Of a DNA stretch of 64,000 nucleotides, positions 1-10,281 are shown piece by piece. Made by a program: the position numbers and the translations under genes. Within the stretch, counting starts at the first letter, position 1, and each line of letters opens with the position of its first letter. This stretch comes from Macrotis lagotis. Lineage: Eukaryota > Chordata > Mammalia > Peramelemorphia > Peramelidae. The stretch lies in NCBI RefSeq assembly GCF_037893015.1, contig NC_133659.1:9440521-9504520 (forward strand), written 5' to 3'. The notes below the pieces were generated by a model that saw nothing but the letters and a program-made list of their open reading frames with translations, searched no databases and was not told where the DNA came from.

Positions 1-59
1 ACCATATTGGGTCCCCATGTCACAGGGAATCACAGGATAGAGATTTGAAAGGATTCAGA

Positions 60-190
60 ATAATATAGTATTATTCCTTCATTGTACAGATGTAGAAGCC
101 AAGGTTGAAATGTTATGTCAAATGTCATCCAAATTCATCAAAGTCAAGTTGCTATGGTAGGGGAAAGATTCAAACCTTGGTCACAGAAGC
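60..190 (-). repeat. MIR-type SINE, diverged
   Basis: A minus-strand MIR signature is visible as TACAGATGTAGAAGCCAAGG followed by GATTCAAACCTTGGT, which resembles the MIR acagatgagg-aaactgagg and gattcaaaccc blocks in antisense. The copy is heavily diverged and both ends are uncertain. Confidence 0.45.
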
Positions 191-444
191 ACAAAATTTC
201 AGATTAGGAAGACAACATCTGGACCAATGAACTTGAAGAGAAATCCCCTTTACCATAGACCATCATATCAAGTGGCCAGGCATCATTTCCTTGAAGATCA
301 CTAATGAGTTCAAATACATTACTAATAGAGGTAACACCATTAAGTATTTCCTTTCCTCAAATTCAGTGTCTCTTTGAAATTTCCATTCAATGATTCTAGT
401 TATTCCCTCTGAGGCCAAGCAGAAAAATATTTTCCCTTTCCCTT
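191..444. other. Unassigned sequence
   Basis: I see no repeat family, exon or structured element that I can name here. Confidence 0.5.
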
Positions 445-2830
445 TAAACAGATAAAAACTTTACAGAAATCGTATGATTATCTCAATAGACGATGAGAAA
501 GCCTTTGATAAAATACAATATCCATTCCTAATAAAAACACTAGAAAGTTTAGGAATAAATAATTTCCTTAAAACAATAGAATTGTCTTTCTAAAACCATC
601 AACAAATATTATCTGTAATGGGAACAAATTTGGGACATTTCCAATAAAATTATGGGTGAAACAAAGATGCCCAATATCATTATTACTATTCAATAGAGTA
701 TTAGAAATGCTAACTGTAGCAATAAGAGAAGAAAAAGAAATTGAAGGAATCAGAATTAGCAATGAGAAAGCAAAATTTTCACTCTCTATAGATGATATGA
801 TGGTATTCCTAGAAAACCTGAGAAAATCATGAAAAACCACCTTGAAAAAATTGACAAGTTCAGCAAAGTAGCAGGATATAGTATAAACCCACATAAATCA
901 TCAGTGTTTCTATATAAGAACAACAAAGTCTAAGAGGAAGACATAGAAAGAGAACTTCCATTTAAAATAATTATATACAGCATTAAATACTTGGGAATCT
1001 ACCTCTTAAGACAAACCTAGAAACTGTATGAACACAGTTATAAGTACTTCTCACCCAAATAAATTTAGATAATAATAATTGGAAATATGTCAATTACTCA
1101 TGGTTAAGTTGAGCTAAAATATTAAAAATGACAATTCGAACCAAATTAAATTACTTATTCAGTGCCATACCAATCAAATTACCAAATAGAGCTATAAAAA
1201 ATGGTTACAAAATTCATCTGAAGTAGCGAAAGGTCAAGATTAGCAAGGGAACTGATTAAAAAAAAGGTAATTGAAGGTGACCTAGCTCTACTGGATCTTA
1301 AACTATTTAATAAAGCAGCAGTCATCAAAACTGCCTGGTACTGGTTAAGAAATAGAGTAATGGATCAGTGGACTAGGAGAGGTTCAAAAGAAACTGCAGA
1401 TAATGACTACAGCAATCTACTATTTGACAAACCCAAAGATATCAGCTTCTGGGATAAGAACTCACTATTTGTCAAAAATTGTTGGGAAAACTGGAAATTA
1501 GTGTAGTAAAAACTAGGTATAGACCCATATCTCACACCCTCTACCAAAATAAAGTCAAAATGGGTACAGGATTTAGACATAAAGGGTGACACTATAGATA
1601 AAAAATAGACAAGGAAATTATCTATCAGATATGTGACCAAACAAGAAATTGGGTACATTATAAATAACAAAATGAATGATTTTGCATATATTAAGTTTAA
1701 AAAGTTTTACATTAATAAAATCAATGCTATCAATATTAGAAGGAAAGCAGAAAACTGGGAAACAATCTTTACAGCTGGGAGTTCTGATAAAGGTTCCATT
1801 TCTAAAATATATAGAAAATTGCTTCAAATTTATAAGCTTATAAGTAATTCCCCAATTGATAGTCAAATGATATGAACAGCTTTCAAATGAAGAAATTAAT
1901 GTTATATATAATCATATGAAAAAATGCTCCAAATCATTATTGATTAGAGAAATGCAAATTAAAACAACAATGAGGTATCATCTCACACCTATCTGATTGC
2001 CAAGATGAGAAAAAGGGAAATGATCAATGTTGGAGAGGTTATGGGAGGATTAGGACATTGATATATTGCTGGTGGAGTTATGACAGATCCCACCTTTCTG
2101 CAGATCAATGAGGAAATAGACCCCAAAGCAAGAAAATGTTCATACCCTTTGACCCAGCAATTCCAATTCTAGGACTATATCCAGAAGAAATCATAAAAAA
2201 AGTCCCACATGTTCCAAAATATTCAGACCAGTTCTTTTTGTAGTGGCAAACAATTGGAAATTAAGGGGATATCCATCAATTGGGGAATGGGTTGAACAAG
2301 TTATGATACATGAATACTATGGAATACTATTGTTCTATAAGAAACCATAAATGGTTGGATTCTAGAGAAGCATGGAATGAGTTACAGGATATGATGCTGA
2401 GTGAAGGGAGCAGAACCAAGAGAACAATGTGCACATTAACAATGACATTGTGAGATGATCAACCCTGATGGAAGCAGCATTTCTTAGCAATTCTGTATTA
2501 GACTGTCCATGGACAATGTTATCCTATCCAGAGGAAAAAAAAACAGGATAAAATTTAAAAAAACCCTTATAAAAATTATCTCTTATGTTTCTCTTTCATT
2601 TAATCCTAATTCCTCATACTGAAAATGACTAATCTGTAAAAATGTTTATCAAAAATAAGCTTGTACAATGTTAACCTGACTATTCGCTGTTGAGGGGAGG
2701 GGGATGGGAAGGGAGGGTGGGAAGGAAGGATATTTTGTAGCTTAAAAATATACATATGCATATTGGTGAATGTTGGAAAAACTTTAATAACGTATTTGAT
2801 AAAATAAAATATTAATTAAAAAAGAAAAAA
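445..2830 (+). mobile_element. L1 LINE, 5'-truncated, decayed (L1-a)
   Basis: This is an L1 non-LTR retrotransposon entered within the ORF2 reverse-transcriptase region and read through the ORF2 C-terminus, a 3' UTR and an A-rich tail near 2810-2830. A G-rich 3' UTR block (GGGGAGGGGGATGGGAAGGG, about 2694) is typical of L1 3' UTRs. The 5' end is placed where recognisable RT coding starts. No convincing target-site duplication was found, which fits an old insertion. Confidence 0.9.
465..2460 (+). pseudogene. L1 ORF2 remnant (reverse transcriptase to C-terminus)
   Basis: Translated pieces show RT motif A as [16 protein letters not shown] and the motif C region as SLSIDDMMVFLEN, where the usual FADD is degraded to SIDD. 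Near 1633-1875 an 80-codon open stretch includes RRKAENWETIF, the thumb-to-C-terminal region. Near 2140 the C-terminal motif PFDPAIPILGLYPEE is clear. Stops and frame changes lie between these blocks, so it cannot encode an active polymerase. Confidence 0.88.
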
Positions 2831-3019
2831 AACAAGGGAGAAAACAAAACAAAACAACAAAGAACTCTATGAACAAATATTTAGTCCAAAGTATCCTGGA
2901 TAATGCAGGATATTGATGGTAAAGTAAGGAAAAGCTAAATAGAAATCTCATCTCTAACCCTTCCCAGTGGTGGTGGAAGATTTTGATTTTTCTTTAAATG
3001 ATGGTCAACTCAATGTAGT

Positions 3020-3033
3020 GGGGGGGGGGGGGG
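3020..3033. repeat. G14 homopolymer
   Basis: A run of fourteen G on the plus strand directly precedes a MIR fragment. Confidence 0.95.
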
Positions 3034-3035
3034 AC

Positions 3036-3135
3036 TTATCTTGGGATCAAGAGTTGGGATCTATTCCTGCCTCTGACACATATTTGCTTTGTGACTTGGG
3101 CAACTCAAATTAATCCCTCAAGGCTCCCAGGTAAA
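3036..3135 (+). repeat. MIR-type SINE fragment
   Basis: The block CCTGCCTCTGACACATATTT...TTGTGACTTGGGCAACTCA is the MIR core and box-like region in sense orientation, truncated on both sides. Confidence 0.65.
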
Positions 3136-3340
3136 CTTGTAAGAATATATCTGTCTGAAGCTATTCTACCCCAGGAAGAGGGTTTCCCTGTAAATAAAAT
3201 CATAGGCCCCAAGCAAACAGAGAATATGATAAACTCCTAAGAGAAATGGAGTGAGTTGAGACCAGAGGAAGAGGAACCAGGGGAAGAGAAAATATTCTGA
3301 TTACTGAAGAAAATATGACGAGACAGGACTAAGATTGTTT

Positions 3341-3393
3341 TTGTGCGTGTATGTGTATGTGTGTGTGTGTTTGTGTGTGTGTACGCGCGTGCA
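3341..3393 (+). repeat. (TG)n microsatellite, imperfect
   Basis: Alternating TG interrupted by TATG, TTTG and CGCG units. It ends in CGCGCGTGC, a purine-pyrimidine alternation that could favour Z-DNA. Confidence 0.95.
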
Positions 3394-3534
3394 CAATGAA
3401 ATACCACATTTTCCAGTTGATTCTGATCTCCCTTATTCCAAAAACACAAAATAAAACAAAACAGATCCCAGAAATTGCAGATAGCTTGAAAAGTCTGGCA
3501 CAAAGTTATGGACAATGGGGAAAAAAGGGAGAGG

Positions 3535-3779
3535 GGTCAGTTGGGAAGTTCTGGATAGAGTTGAGCCTGGAGTCGGAAAGATTCATCTTCTTGTGCTTAA
3601 ATCCCGTCCTAGTTATTTACAAGCCATATGACCCTGGGCAAATCACTTTATACTGTTTCCCTCATTTTCATCAATTTAAAAATAAACTGGAGAAGGAAAC
3701 AGCAAATCATTCTAGTATTTTTGCCAAGAAAAGCCTAGTGTTACAAAGAGTCAGACATGACTAAAATGATTAAATATAA
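3535..3779 (+). mobile_element. MAR1-type SINE (tRNA head, CORE, RTE tail)
   Basis: The head and body (TTGAGCCTGGAGTCGGAAAG, then CAAGCCATATGACCCTGGGC) are followed by the RTE-type tail CTGGAGAAGGAAACAGC...TTTGCCAAGAAAAGCC...GAGTCAGACATGACTAAAA. The tail is the part shared with RTE/BovB-like LINEs and with the RTE copy at 8.7-10.7 kb. Confidence 0.88.
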
Positions 3780-4339
3780 CAGAAAAAATGTGATTCCCCA
3801 ACACAGTCTTGAAAGGTTAGATGTTTTATAAGTTAACTGAGTATGTGTAGGTTGACTTTAAGCCAAGTCTAATGAGAAGATTCAGGTGTTTCTCAGCTGC
3901 TCCTTTATTCCCCTCTATTACCATAGGTTTTTTGTACCTCTTAGTGTAATGAGATTTACCCCATTCAATCCCCTCCCTCCTCCCGTCTCTTTCCTGTCCC
4001 CCTTTTAAAGGAGGTAGTGTTTTTTTTAGATCATTCTGAGTTATAGAAAATTCTGAGTATCTGTCACTTCTAGTTAAGTATATTCTATCTAATAGAGTTA
4101 AAATTCTTGAGGGTAATTTGAGTCTTTCTCCCAAGTGGGGTTAAAGCCAGTTATATCCCATTAGACAGAATTCTCATGGATAGATCATGAATGTCCTTCA
4201 TTTCTGGATAGGTATATTCTCTCTGTTAGAGTTACAGTTCTCAAGATTTGTAAGAATTTTTTTCCCCATGCTGGAATATAGCCAGTTTCACCTTACTGTA
4301 TAGCATTTTTTTCCTAATACTGCCACCCTCCCCTTTTTT

Positions 4340-5481
4340 ATCCTTTTCATGTGTCTCTTGAACCTCCTGTTTGTTTTCCAAATTTTCTATTTAGCTCTGG
4401 TCTTTTCATCAGGAATTTTTGGAAATCTTCCATTTCATTAAATGTCCATCTTTTTCCTTGGAAAAGAAGGCTCAGCTTTGCTGGAAAGGAGATTCTTGGC
4501 TGCATTCCAAGCTCCCTTGCTCTTCAAAATATCTCTTTCCAGACCCTTCAATCCCTTAATGTTGATGCAGCCAGGTCCTGTGTGATCCTTACTGTGGCTC
4601 CTTGATATTTAAATTGTTTCTTTCTGGCTGCTTGTAGGATTTTCTATTTTATCTGATAGTTCTGGAATCTGGCCACAACATTCCTTGGTGTTTGCATTTT
4701 AGGGTCTTTTTCTGGAGGGGATCAATGTATTCTTTCAATAACTACTTTGCCCTCCAGTTCCATGATATCAGGGCAGTTTTCCATCACTAGATCCTGTAAT
4801 ATTAAGTCCAGGCTTTTTTCTCTTAAATGTTTTCAGGAAGTCCTATAATTCTCAGGTTGCCCCTCCTTGATCTATTCTCAAGGTCAGTGGTTTTGTTGAT
4901 GAGGTATTTTACATTTTCTTCTATTTTTTCTATTTTTTGATTTTGTTTAATTGGCTCTTGCTGTCTCATGGAGTCATTAGTTTCTTCAGACTCCATTCTT
5001 TTTTTTTTAAGGAGGAGTTTTCTTCATTAACCTTTTGCAACTCCTTTTCCAATTGGTCAATTCTACTTTTGAAAGATCTTTCCATCTGACCCATTGAGGT
5101 TTTGAGAGAATTATTTTCTTTTTGTATTTGCCCAATTGAGGCTCTGAGAGAATTATTCTCATTTTGTATTTGTTCAATTGATGATGTGAGAGATTTATTC
5201 TCATTTTGTAATTGTCCCATTGAGAATTTGAGAGATTTATTCTCCTTTTGTATTTGTCCAACTGTATTTTCTAAGGATTTGTTTTCTTGTTGCAAGGTAT
5301 TAATTGTCTCTCCCAAATTTTCCAGTTGATTTTTAAGCTCCTTCCTTATTTCTTCAATGACGTCTTTCTGTGCTGAAGAGCAGATCATATTCTCCTCAGA
5401 GGTTCCAGGTCTTTCTGAGTTAGGGTCTTTCCCTTCCAAGAATTTTTCTATGCATCCCCCTTTCCGCTGACCCTTCTTCAT
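4340..5481 (-). pseudogene. L1 ORF1 (RNA-binding chaperone) pseudogene
   Basis: L1 ORF1 protein is a trimeric RNA-binding protein with an N-terminal coiled coil, a central RRM and a C-terminal domain. The start is the ATG at 5481 (MKKGQRKGGCIEKF). The first 171 codons are open to 4966 and hold the coiled coil, including five 14-residue units at residues 66-135. The frame breaks at an A-run (about 4998-5005 on the complement). The RRM then continues in a shifted frame as NLRIIGLPEN, TPRNVVARFQNYQIK and GATVRITQDLAASTLRD. The C-terminal domain shows as GMQPRISFPAKLSLLFQGKR and FLMKRPELNRKF. At least four in-frame stops follow the frameshift, so the gene is dead. Identification rests on recognisable L1 ORF1 motifs. 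Confidence 0.88.
5077..5286 (-). repeat. Five tandem 42-bp units in L1 ORF1 coiled coil
   Basis: Five 14-codon units of form E-N-x-S-L-x-x-S-x-x-Q-I/L-Q-N/K lie head to tail (residues 66-135). L, I/M and Q recur at heptad-compatible positions, so each unit is two heptads. The DNA has the same 42-bp period, which suggests tandem duplication within the coiled coil. Confidence 0.9.
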
Positions 5482-6247
5482 TTTGCTAAGACCTTGAGTT
5501 GGGGAGGGGCTGGTTCACAGGGGCTTAGGATCACTGAAATCTTTACTCACTGAATGCAATTTCTCTGGCTGGCCAGTAGGAGGTGCTTGTTGCTTTCTCT
5601 GGAGTGTCTGTGACCTTTATTGAGGCCTTCTCCCTTTGCTTGAAGGGAGGAGTTGGAGCTATTGAATTCTTTAGCCTTCACTCAAAGGTGGGCTTTGCAC
5701 TAGCCTGAGGTCATTCACTCTCCATTGTCAGCTGGGCTGATTCTTCTGCTCACACACCTGGGCCTGAGGCAGAATTAGTTTGCAAATGTTTGTTCCCAGG
5801 GGTCTGAGCTGTAATGGGACTCTGAGTTCTTCATACCAGAGAAGCAAAGGATGGTGTCCACAGCTCTCCTGCACCGGAACTCTCCCCTCAGCCCTTTTGG
5901 CAAGCTCCAGAGACAGCACCAACACCAGTGTCTCTGCTCCCTAGTTGACTCAAGCCCCTGCCATCTAGCCCCACTGCTGATCCAGCTGGTCCTGCTCTTG
6001 GGCCCTCAGACTCCTGGCTCCAATTCAGCTGCTAATCTGGCTGCTCCAGGACTGAACCGCCCTCTGAGCCCAGACTCAAGCACTGGAATTCGGCCAATGC
6101 TGCTGCTGGAGACAAATCCTGAGGTAGATGTTCTTTCTTCTGGCTTTTCTTTCTGGGTTTTGTGGGTCAGATTTCTGTTAAGAGGTTTTTTTCATATGAT
6201 AGATGGGGAAAGATCGGGAAACTTTAGAACTGTGCCTGTCTTCTCTC

Positions 6248-6268
6248 CACCATCTTGGCCGGAAGTAC
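6248..6268 (-). promoter_or_regulatory. L1 5'-end promoter motifs (YY1-like, ETS-like)
   Basis: At the L1-b 5' terminus the minus strand reads CTTCCGGCCAAGATGGTGGA. CCAAGATGG resembles a YY1 site, which is known near position +13 of human L1. ACTTCCGG is an ETS/GABP core. Occupancy is not shown; this is motif reading only. Confidence 0.5.
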
Positions 6269-6275
6269 CCCCTCC

Positions 6276-6550
6276 CCATGCAGTCTTGACCAGAGGTTAT
6301 TTACTCATTTGGAAAATGATGGTTTATAATTGGATATATTGGACTATCAGAGTAACTCACAATCCATCCTAGGTCTGGTTTCCTTGCTCTGGGAATTCCC
6401 TTCATCTTCTCAACCTAGAGTCTATCCTGATTTAAGAGTGAAGTTACACAGCTGAGAAAGGTAGGATGTGAAATCAAGCAAGAATAAGATGGCAGATCAG
6501 ATCCTCTATGGAATCAGATAGACACAGTGACACAAGCAGTCTCAAATAGG
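6276..6550. other. Unassigned sequence
   Basis: Flank between L1-b and the next SINE. No recognisable element. Confidence 0.5.
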
Positions 6551-6684
6551 AACTGTGGATCAAGCTGTCCTTGTAGTCAGGAGTACCTGAGTTCAAATCC
6601 AGCCTCAGACACTTAATAATTACCTGGCTGCGTGGCCTTGGGCAAGCCATTTAACCCCATTGCCTTGCAAAATAACCTAAAAGA
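6551..6684 (+). mobile_element. WSINE-type marsupial SINE
   Basis: Body GTAGTCAGGAGTACCTGAGT, CCTCAGACACTTAATAATTA and GGCCTTGGGCAAGCCATTTA is diagnostic. It ends in TTGCCTTGCAAAATAACC. The head is eroded. Confidence 0.9.
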
Positions 6685-6727
6685 AAGGCCATGAATATAT
6701 TCTATCTATACTAGACATAATTATTGA

Positions 6728-6800
6728 CTGGTTTTTGTCCTTCATTATTGAAGAGAACCAAAACTACATTGCTACCTGAGAGACACAAAAGGAGTCTGGA
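6728..6800 (-). repeat. Tail fragment of a third SINE family (SINE-C)
   Basis: TTTTTGTCCTTCATTATTGAAGAGAACCA is a diverged antisense copy of the tail seen complete at 51.4 kb. Only the 3' end is present. Confidence 0.5.
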
Positions 6801-7794
6801 GGTTGGAGCCAGATTGTGAAAGATTATGATTATTCAAAGCAAAAGTATTTTGTCTTAGAATTAGTAGATTTTTCTTGATCTACATAATAATATTTTACAT
6901 GAATATATATGAGAACTTACATTCACTGAAAATTCTACACTCAGGATTTATGCAGACTAAATTGCCAGATATTCAAAACAAGAGTTTTACTTGATTTTTG
7001 TTGTGTTTTTCTACATAACAAGAAATTTCACCTTTGTGAAATAAGGGTGAAGTTCCCTTAAAAGAGAATTTATAAGTTCCATTTTTCTAGGATATCAATT
7101 TCATATATGTGCATATTTGTATCTTATAGACATCAACTATTTGTGCCCAACCTAAGGCAGAGCATTCTGAAAAAAAATAAAAATCAGCCAGAGCTGGGGA
7201 ATTGTCCGCATTTAAGGTTATTAATAGAGTCATTCCATCAGATTATTGAGACCAATCTGAAATGAGTCATGAGAATGGTTTGAATAATGACCATACTCAA
7301 ATCATCAAAAGATCTGATGTGGCAAGACAAAGGATAATGCTGTTCTGTGTGCTGATTTCAATATCAATATGACATGATTTTTAAAATTCAAATTGGGCTG
7401 TTGATAATAGTTTCTAAAACAATTTATTTTTAAAATGATTATGGGAATCAGAATATATCCTCACATGCTTAGAAAGCACCCTTGTGTCTTTAGAATGTTT
7501 CAATGAAGTTTCTTCAGGAAATAACCCAAATATAAAAGGCATTGATGACATGTACATCATCAAGAGGAAAAAACATATTTCTGGTGTTTTTGTATGTGGC
7601 AGCGATATTGTTTTTTCCTGTGATGTTTTTCCCCCTAATTTTGACCATATGTTGTATTTATTGAAAATTTTTTTTTGGAAAATTTAATTAGCTAATATTT
7701 CTAAAATCTATCTAGAGAAGAAAGAAATTAATTTGGCTCACTGGTAGATGTCATAATTATTTTGCATTTGATAGTTTCCAGTGGTATTCAGTGG
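6801..7794. other. Unassigned AT-rich sequence
   Basis: About 1 kb without a recognised repeat or exon. The 67-codon open frame at 7484-7687 has no motif and looks like chance. Confidence 0.5.
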
Positions 7795-7925
7795 ACTATG
7801 GAGAATGTGTGCCATGATGGATAGAGAACTCCCCTTGAAGCCAAAATGATCTGAATTCAAGTGCTACTTTTGTGCATTACAGGGTCTATGATCCTGATCA
7901 AGTCACTAAATCTCCCTGGATTCTT
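7795..7925 (+). repeat. MIR/MAR1-like SINE, head and core
   Basis: GCCATGATGGATAGAGAACT, TGATCTGAATTCAAGTGCTA and GATCCTGATCAAGTCACTAA keep the order of the tRNA head, box B and core. Confidence 0.6.
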
Positions 7926-8281
7926 GGCCAGGGGGACAAAGTCAAATAGAAACCAGGGTCACTAATTGGCACATAAGGATCCCTATAGATTGGCATGTGG
8001 ACCTCAATTTACAATGTAATATTGCCTGTGTATTATTATATTTTTATATCTTTTGCTACATATTTCCCAATTACACTTAAATCTGGTCCAGGTCCAGGGT
8101 GCTCTGGGGACTGTTTGCTTGATAGCTCTGCTCCAGGCAACTATAAGACTTTATCAGTTATATAGAATATAGACTATACTATACTATATGCAACTTCAAA
8201 ACAAGGAAAAAGTGTTGGCCTGAATTTGTAGAAGGATTTTCATTTTGATAATCCTCATACAAATGAAGTCAGTTCTTACCA
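7926..8281. other. Unassigned sequence
   Basis: No nameable repeat. A short TATACTATAC microsatellite-like patch lies near 8170. Confidence 0.45.
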
Positions 8282-8293
8282 CTCTCTCTTTTT

Positions 8294-8437
8294 TTTGCAA
8301 GGCAATGGGGTTAAGTGACTTGGTCAAGGTCATACAACTAGGTAATTATTAAGTATCTCAGTTCGTATTTGAGCTCAGGTCCTCCTGACTCCAGGGCCAG
8401 TGCTCTATCCACTTCACTAACTAACTGTTCCTTGTTC
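8294..8437 (-). mobile_element. WSINE-type SINE with flanking duplication
   Basis: The antisense body reads GCAAGGCAATGGGGTTAAGT ... CTCCTGACTCCAGGGCCAGT. The 12-bp CTCTCTCTTTTT at 8282-8293 recurs at 8438-8449 and is a likely target-site duplication, though low in complexity. Confidence 0.9.
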
Positions 8438-8483
8438 CTCTCTCTTTTTAGAGTGCTTGTTACCTTAGTCATCCCAGGGTTCA

Positions 8484-8510
8484 AGGTGTGTGTGTGTGTG
8501 GGGGGGGATA
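8484..8510 (+). repeat. (TG)n plus G-run
   Basis: GTGTGTGTGTGTG runs directly into GGGGGGGG. Confidence 0.9.
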
Positions 8511-8704
8511 AGATTTTGAAAAAATAGCTGAAAGTCCATTTTATTCTCCTGGAATAGTGATCAAAAGCATTAATATGTGCAGCAAAAAAAGAATATATAT
8601 ACACACACCTCCCTGGGGAGGGGCCTGGAGAGTACAATCCATTTCCTCTCACAATCTCTCATCAACCTCTCTCACCTTATCCCCAGTCTTAACCATTAGA
8701 TCTT

Positions 8705-9110
8705 GTCCCTCCTGTTGTTCAGTCTTTCAGTTTTTTCTGAATCTTCATGACCTTATGGACCCTCACTCACGAAGCCCTTCTACCCTCTGCTAGTTTATTA
8801 AGTCTTCCCAAATTCAAGTCTATTATTTCCATGATGCTATTCAGCTCATCCTCTGCCATCCCTTTCTCTTTTTGGCTTTAATCTTTCCCACTATTAGGGT
8901 TTTTTCATTGAATACCAATCTCATCATGTGGCTAAAATATTTAAGCTTCAGCTTCAGAATTTTGTCTTCCTGTGAATAGACTGAATTAATTTCTTTATAC
9001 ATTGTTCAATTTGATCTCCTTACTGTCCAAGGAATTCTCACATTTTCTTTTGAGCACCAGAATTTGAAAGAATTAATTCTGAAGCATTCAATTTTCCTTA
9101 TAGTTCAGGT
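8705..9110 (-). mobile_element. RTE/BovB-like LINE, 3' part
   Basis: Read on the plus strand, TTCATGACCTTATGGACCCT, CATCATGTGGCTAAAATATT and TTGATCTCCTTACTGTCCAA match the antisense 3' half of BovB/RTE elements in order. Its 3' end lies at about 8705. The upstream half resumes at 9765. Confidence 0.8.
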
Positions 9111-9764
9111 TTTAAATAGGTTAATGTTGAAGTTTCCATTAGAAATTTGGACAGAACCACTAGAAACATAGACAAATCCATTGGTTTTGACAATGAAGAA
9201 ATCAGTGATGACCTAAGAGAATGATTTTAGTAGCAGGATTTTACAAAACTGACTTTGAGTGGTCAGGAGTCAATAATTGGAGGTCAATGAAAGTCATGTG
9301 TTGTTTCGCCTCTTGTCAAAGGTGCTGAAAGAATAGCTGTCCCCAGGGGAAGGGGAAGGAAGGGTTATCTTAGGAAATATGAATAATATGAAAACAAAAG
9401 AAAACAATTCAAAGTTTTAAAAACTGTTAGTGATAAAGGAAAGAAATGAACAAGAGGCAGTTCAGGGAGAAGAATCTTATTTTAGTCAGTCCTTGGCATA
9501 TGACATGACTGGATACTAAGAGAACAGAAAGATGAAAAGTAGTCATCCCTATCTTCAAAGAAGTTATAGTCACAGAGAAAAGGTTATGCATCCAGGCAAG
9601 GATGATAGAAAGTAGACTATGAGAGTTGCTACTTTCTGCCTGGGCATCAAGAAAGCCTCTATAGGAGAGATAGCTTCAAGACTGGTATGAGAAGAATTAA
9701 CCAGTCAACATAGAGGCAGCTATATGACTTCCTAGTCTTGGGAAAAGGACAATACAAACTTGAA
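9111..9764. other. About 650 bp of unknown sequence splitting the RTE copy
   Basis: This stretch sits where BovB/RTE elements are continuous. It has no recognised family, no poly-A and no clear target-site duplication. It holds an imperfect hairpin: CCAGGCA (9592-9598) plus AGAAAGTAG (9607-9615) pair with 9629-9643 around a 13-nt loop, leaving an 8-nt bulge. It could be an unrecognised insertion or a non-homologous stretch of a local RTE variant. Confidence 0.45.
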
Positions 9765-10231
9765 ATTGCAACTGGAAAAACCATACTTTGAAGTACCTGG
9801 AATTTTGTTACCAAGGTGATATCTGTTTTCTAGTGTGCTATCCAGATGTGCCATAACTTTCCTTCCAAGGGGCAAGTGTCTTTTAATTTCTTTACCTCAG
9901 TCAACATCTACATTGATCTTTGAGACTGAGACTATAAAATCTGACACTGCTTCCATTTCTTTTCCCTTATTTGCCAGGAAGTAATGGGACTAGTTGCCAT
10001 GATCTCAGTTTTTGTTTTGGTTGTTCTTATGCTAAGCTTCAAGATAATTCTTAGATTCTCTTCTTTCACCCTCAAAAAGTTTCTTAATTGTTTTCACTTC
10101 CTCGTGGAGTGGAGTGATGTTTTCTGCATATCTGAAATTGTTGACATTTCTTCCAGGAACCTTAATTCCAACTTTTGATTCATCCAGCCTAGCATTTTTC
10201 ATGAAGTACTCTGGATAGAAGTTAAATGAAT

Positions 10232-10281
<50 letters not shown>

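Larger units (their letters stand above)
3826..6275 (-). mobile_element. L1 LINE with intact 5' end, ORF1 only (L1-b)
   Basis: On the minus strand the element starts at about 6275 with GGGGGTACTTCCGGCCAAGA, the usual start of mammalian L1 (CCAAGATGG). It runs through a GC-richer 5' UTR (5482-6275), an ORF1 pseudogene (5481 to 4340) and an inter-ORF spacer down to about 3826. No ORF2 follows; the sequence abuts a MAR1 SINE in the opposite orientation. Most L1 copies are 5'-truncated and keep the 3' end, so this one is reversed from the usual pattern. It may be a half-L1 (ORF1-only) element or may have lost its 3' half by deletion. Confidence 0.85.

Noticed and set aside
450-6275. A single L1 with twin-priming inversion joining the pieces at 0.4-2.8 and 3.8-6.3 kb
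   Set aside because: In twin priming the inverted 5' part lies upstream of the direct 3' part. Here the order is the opposite, and a SINE, a microsatellite and a MIR lie between the pieces.
5728-6372. Proline/leucine-rich open frames on both strands
   Set aside because: They overlie the GC-richer L1 5' UTR and have no independent family signature.
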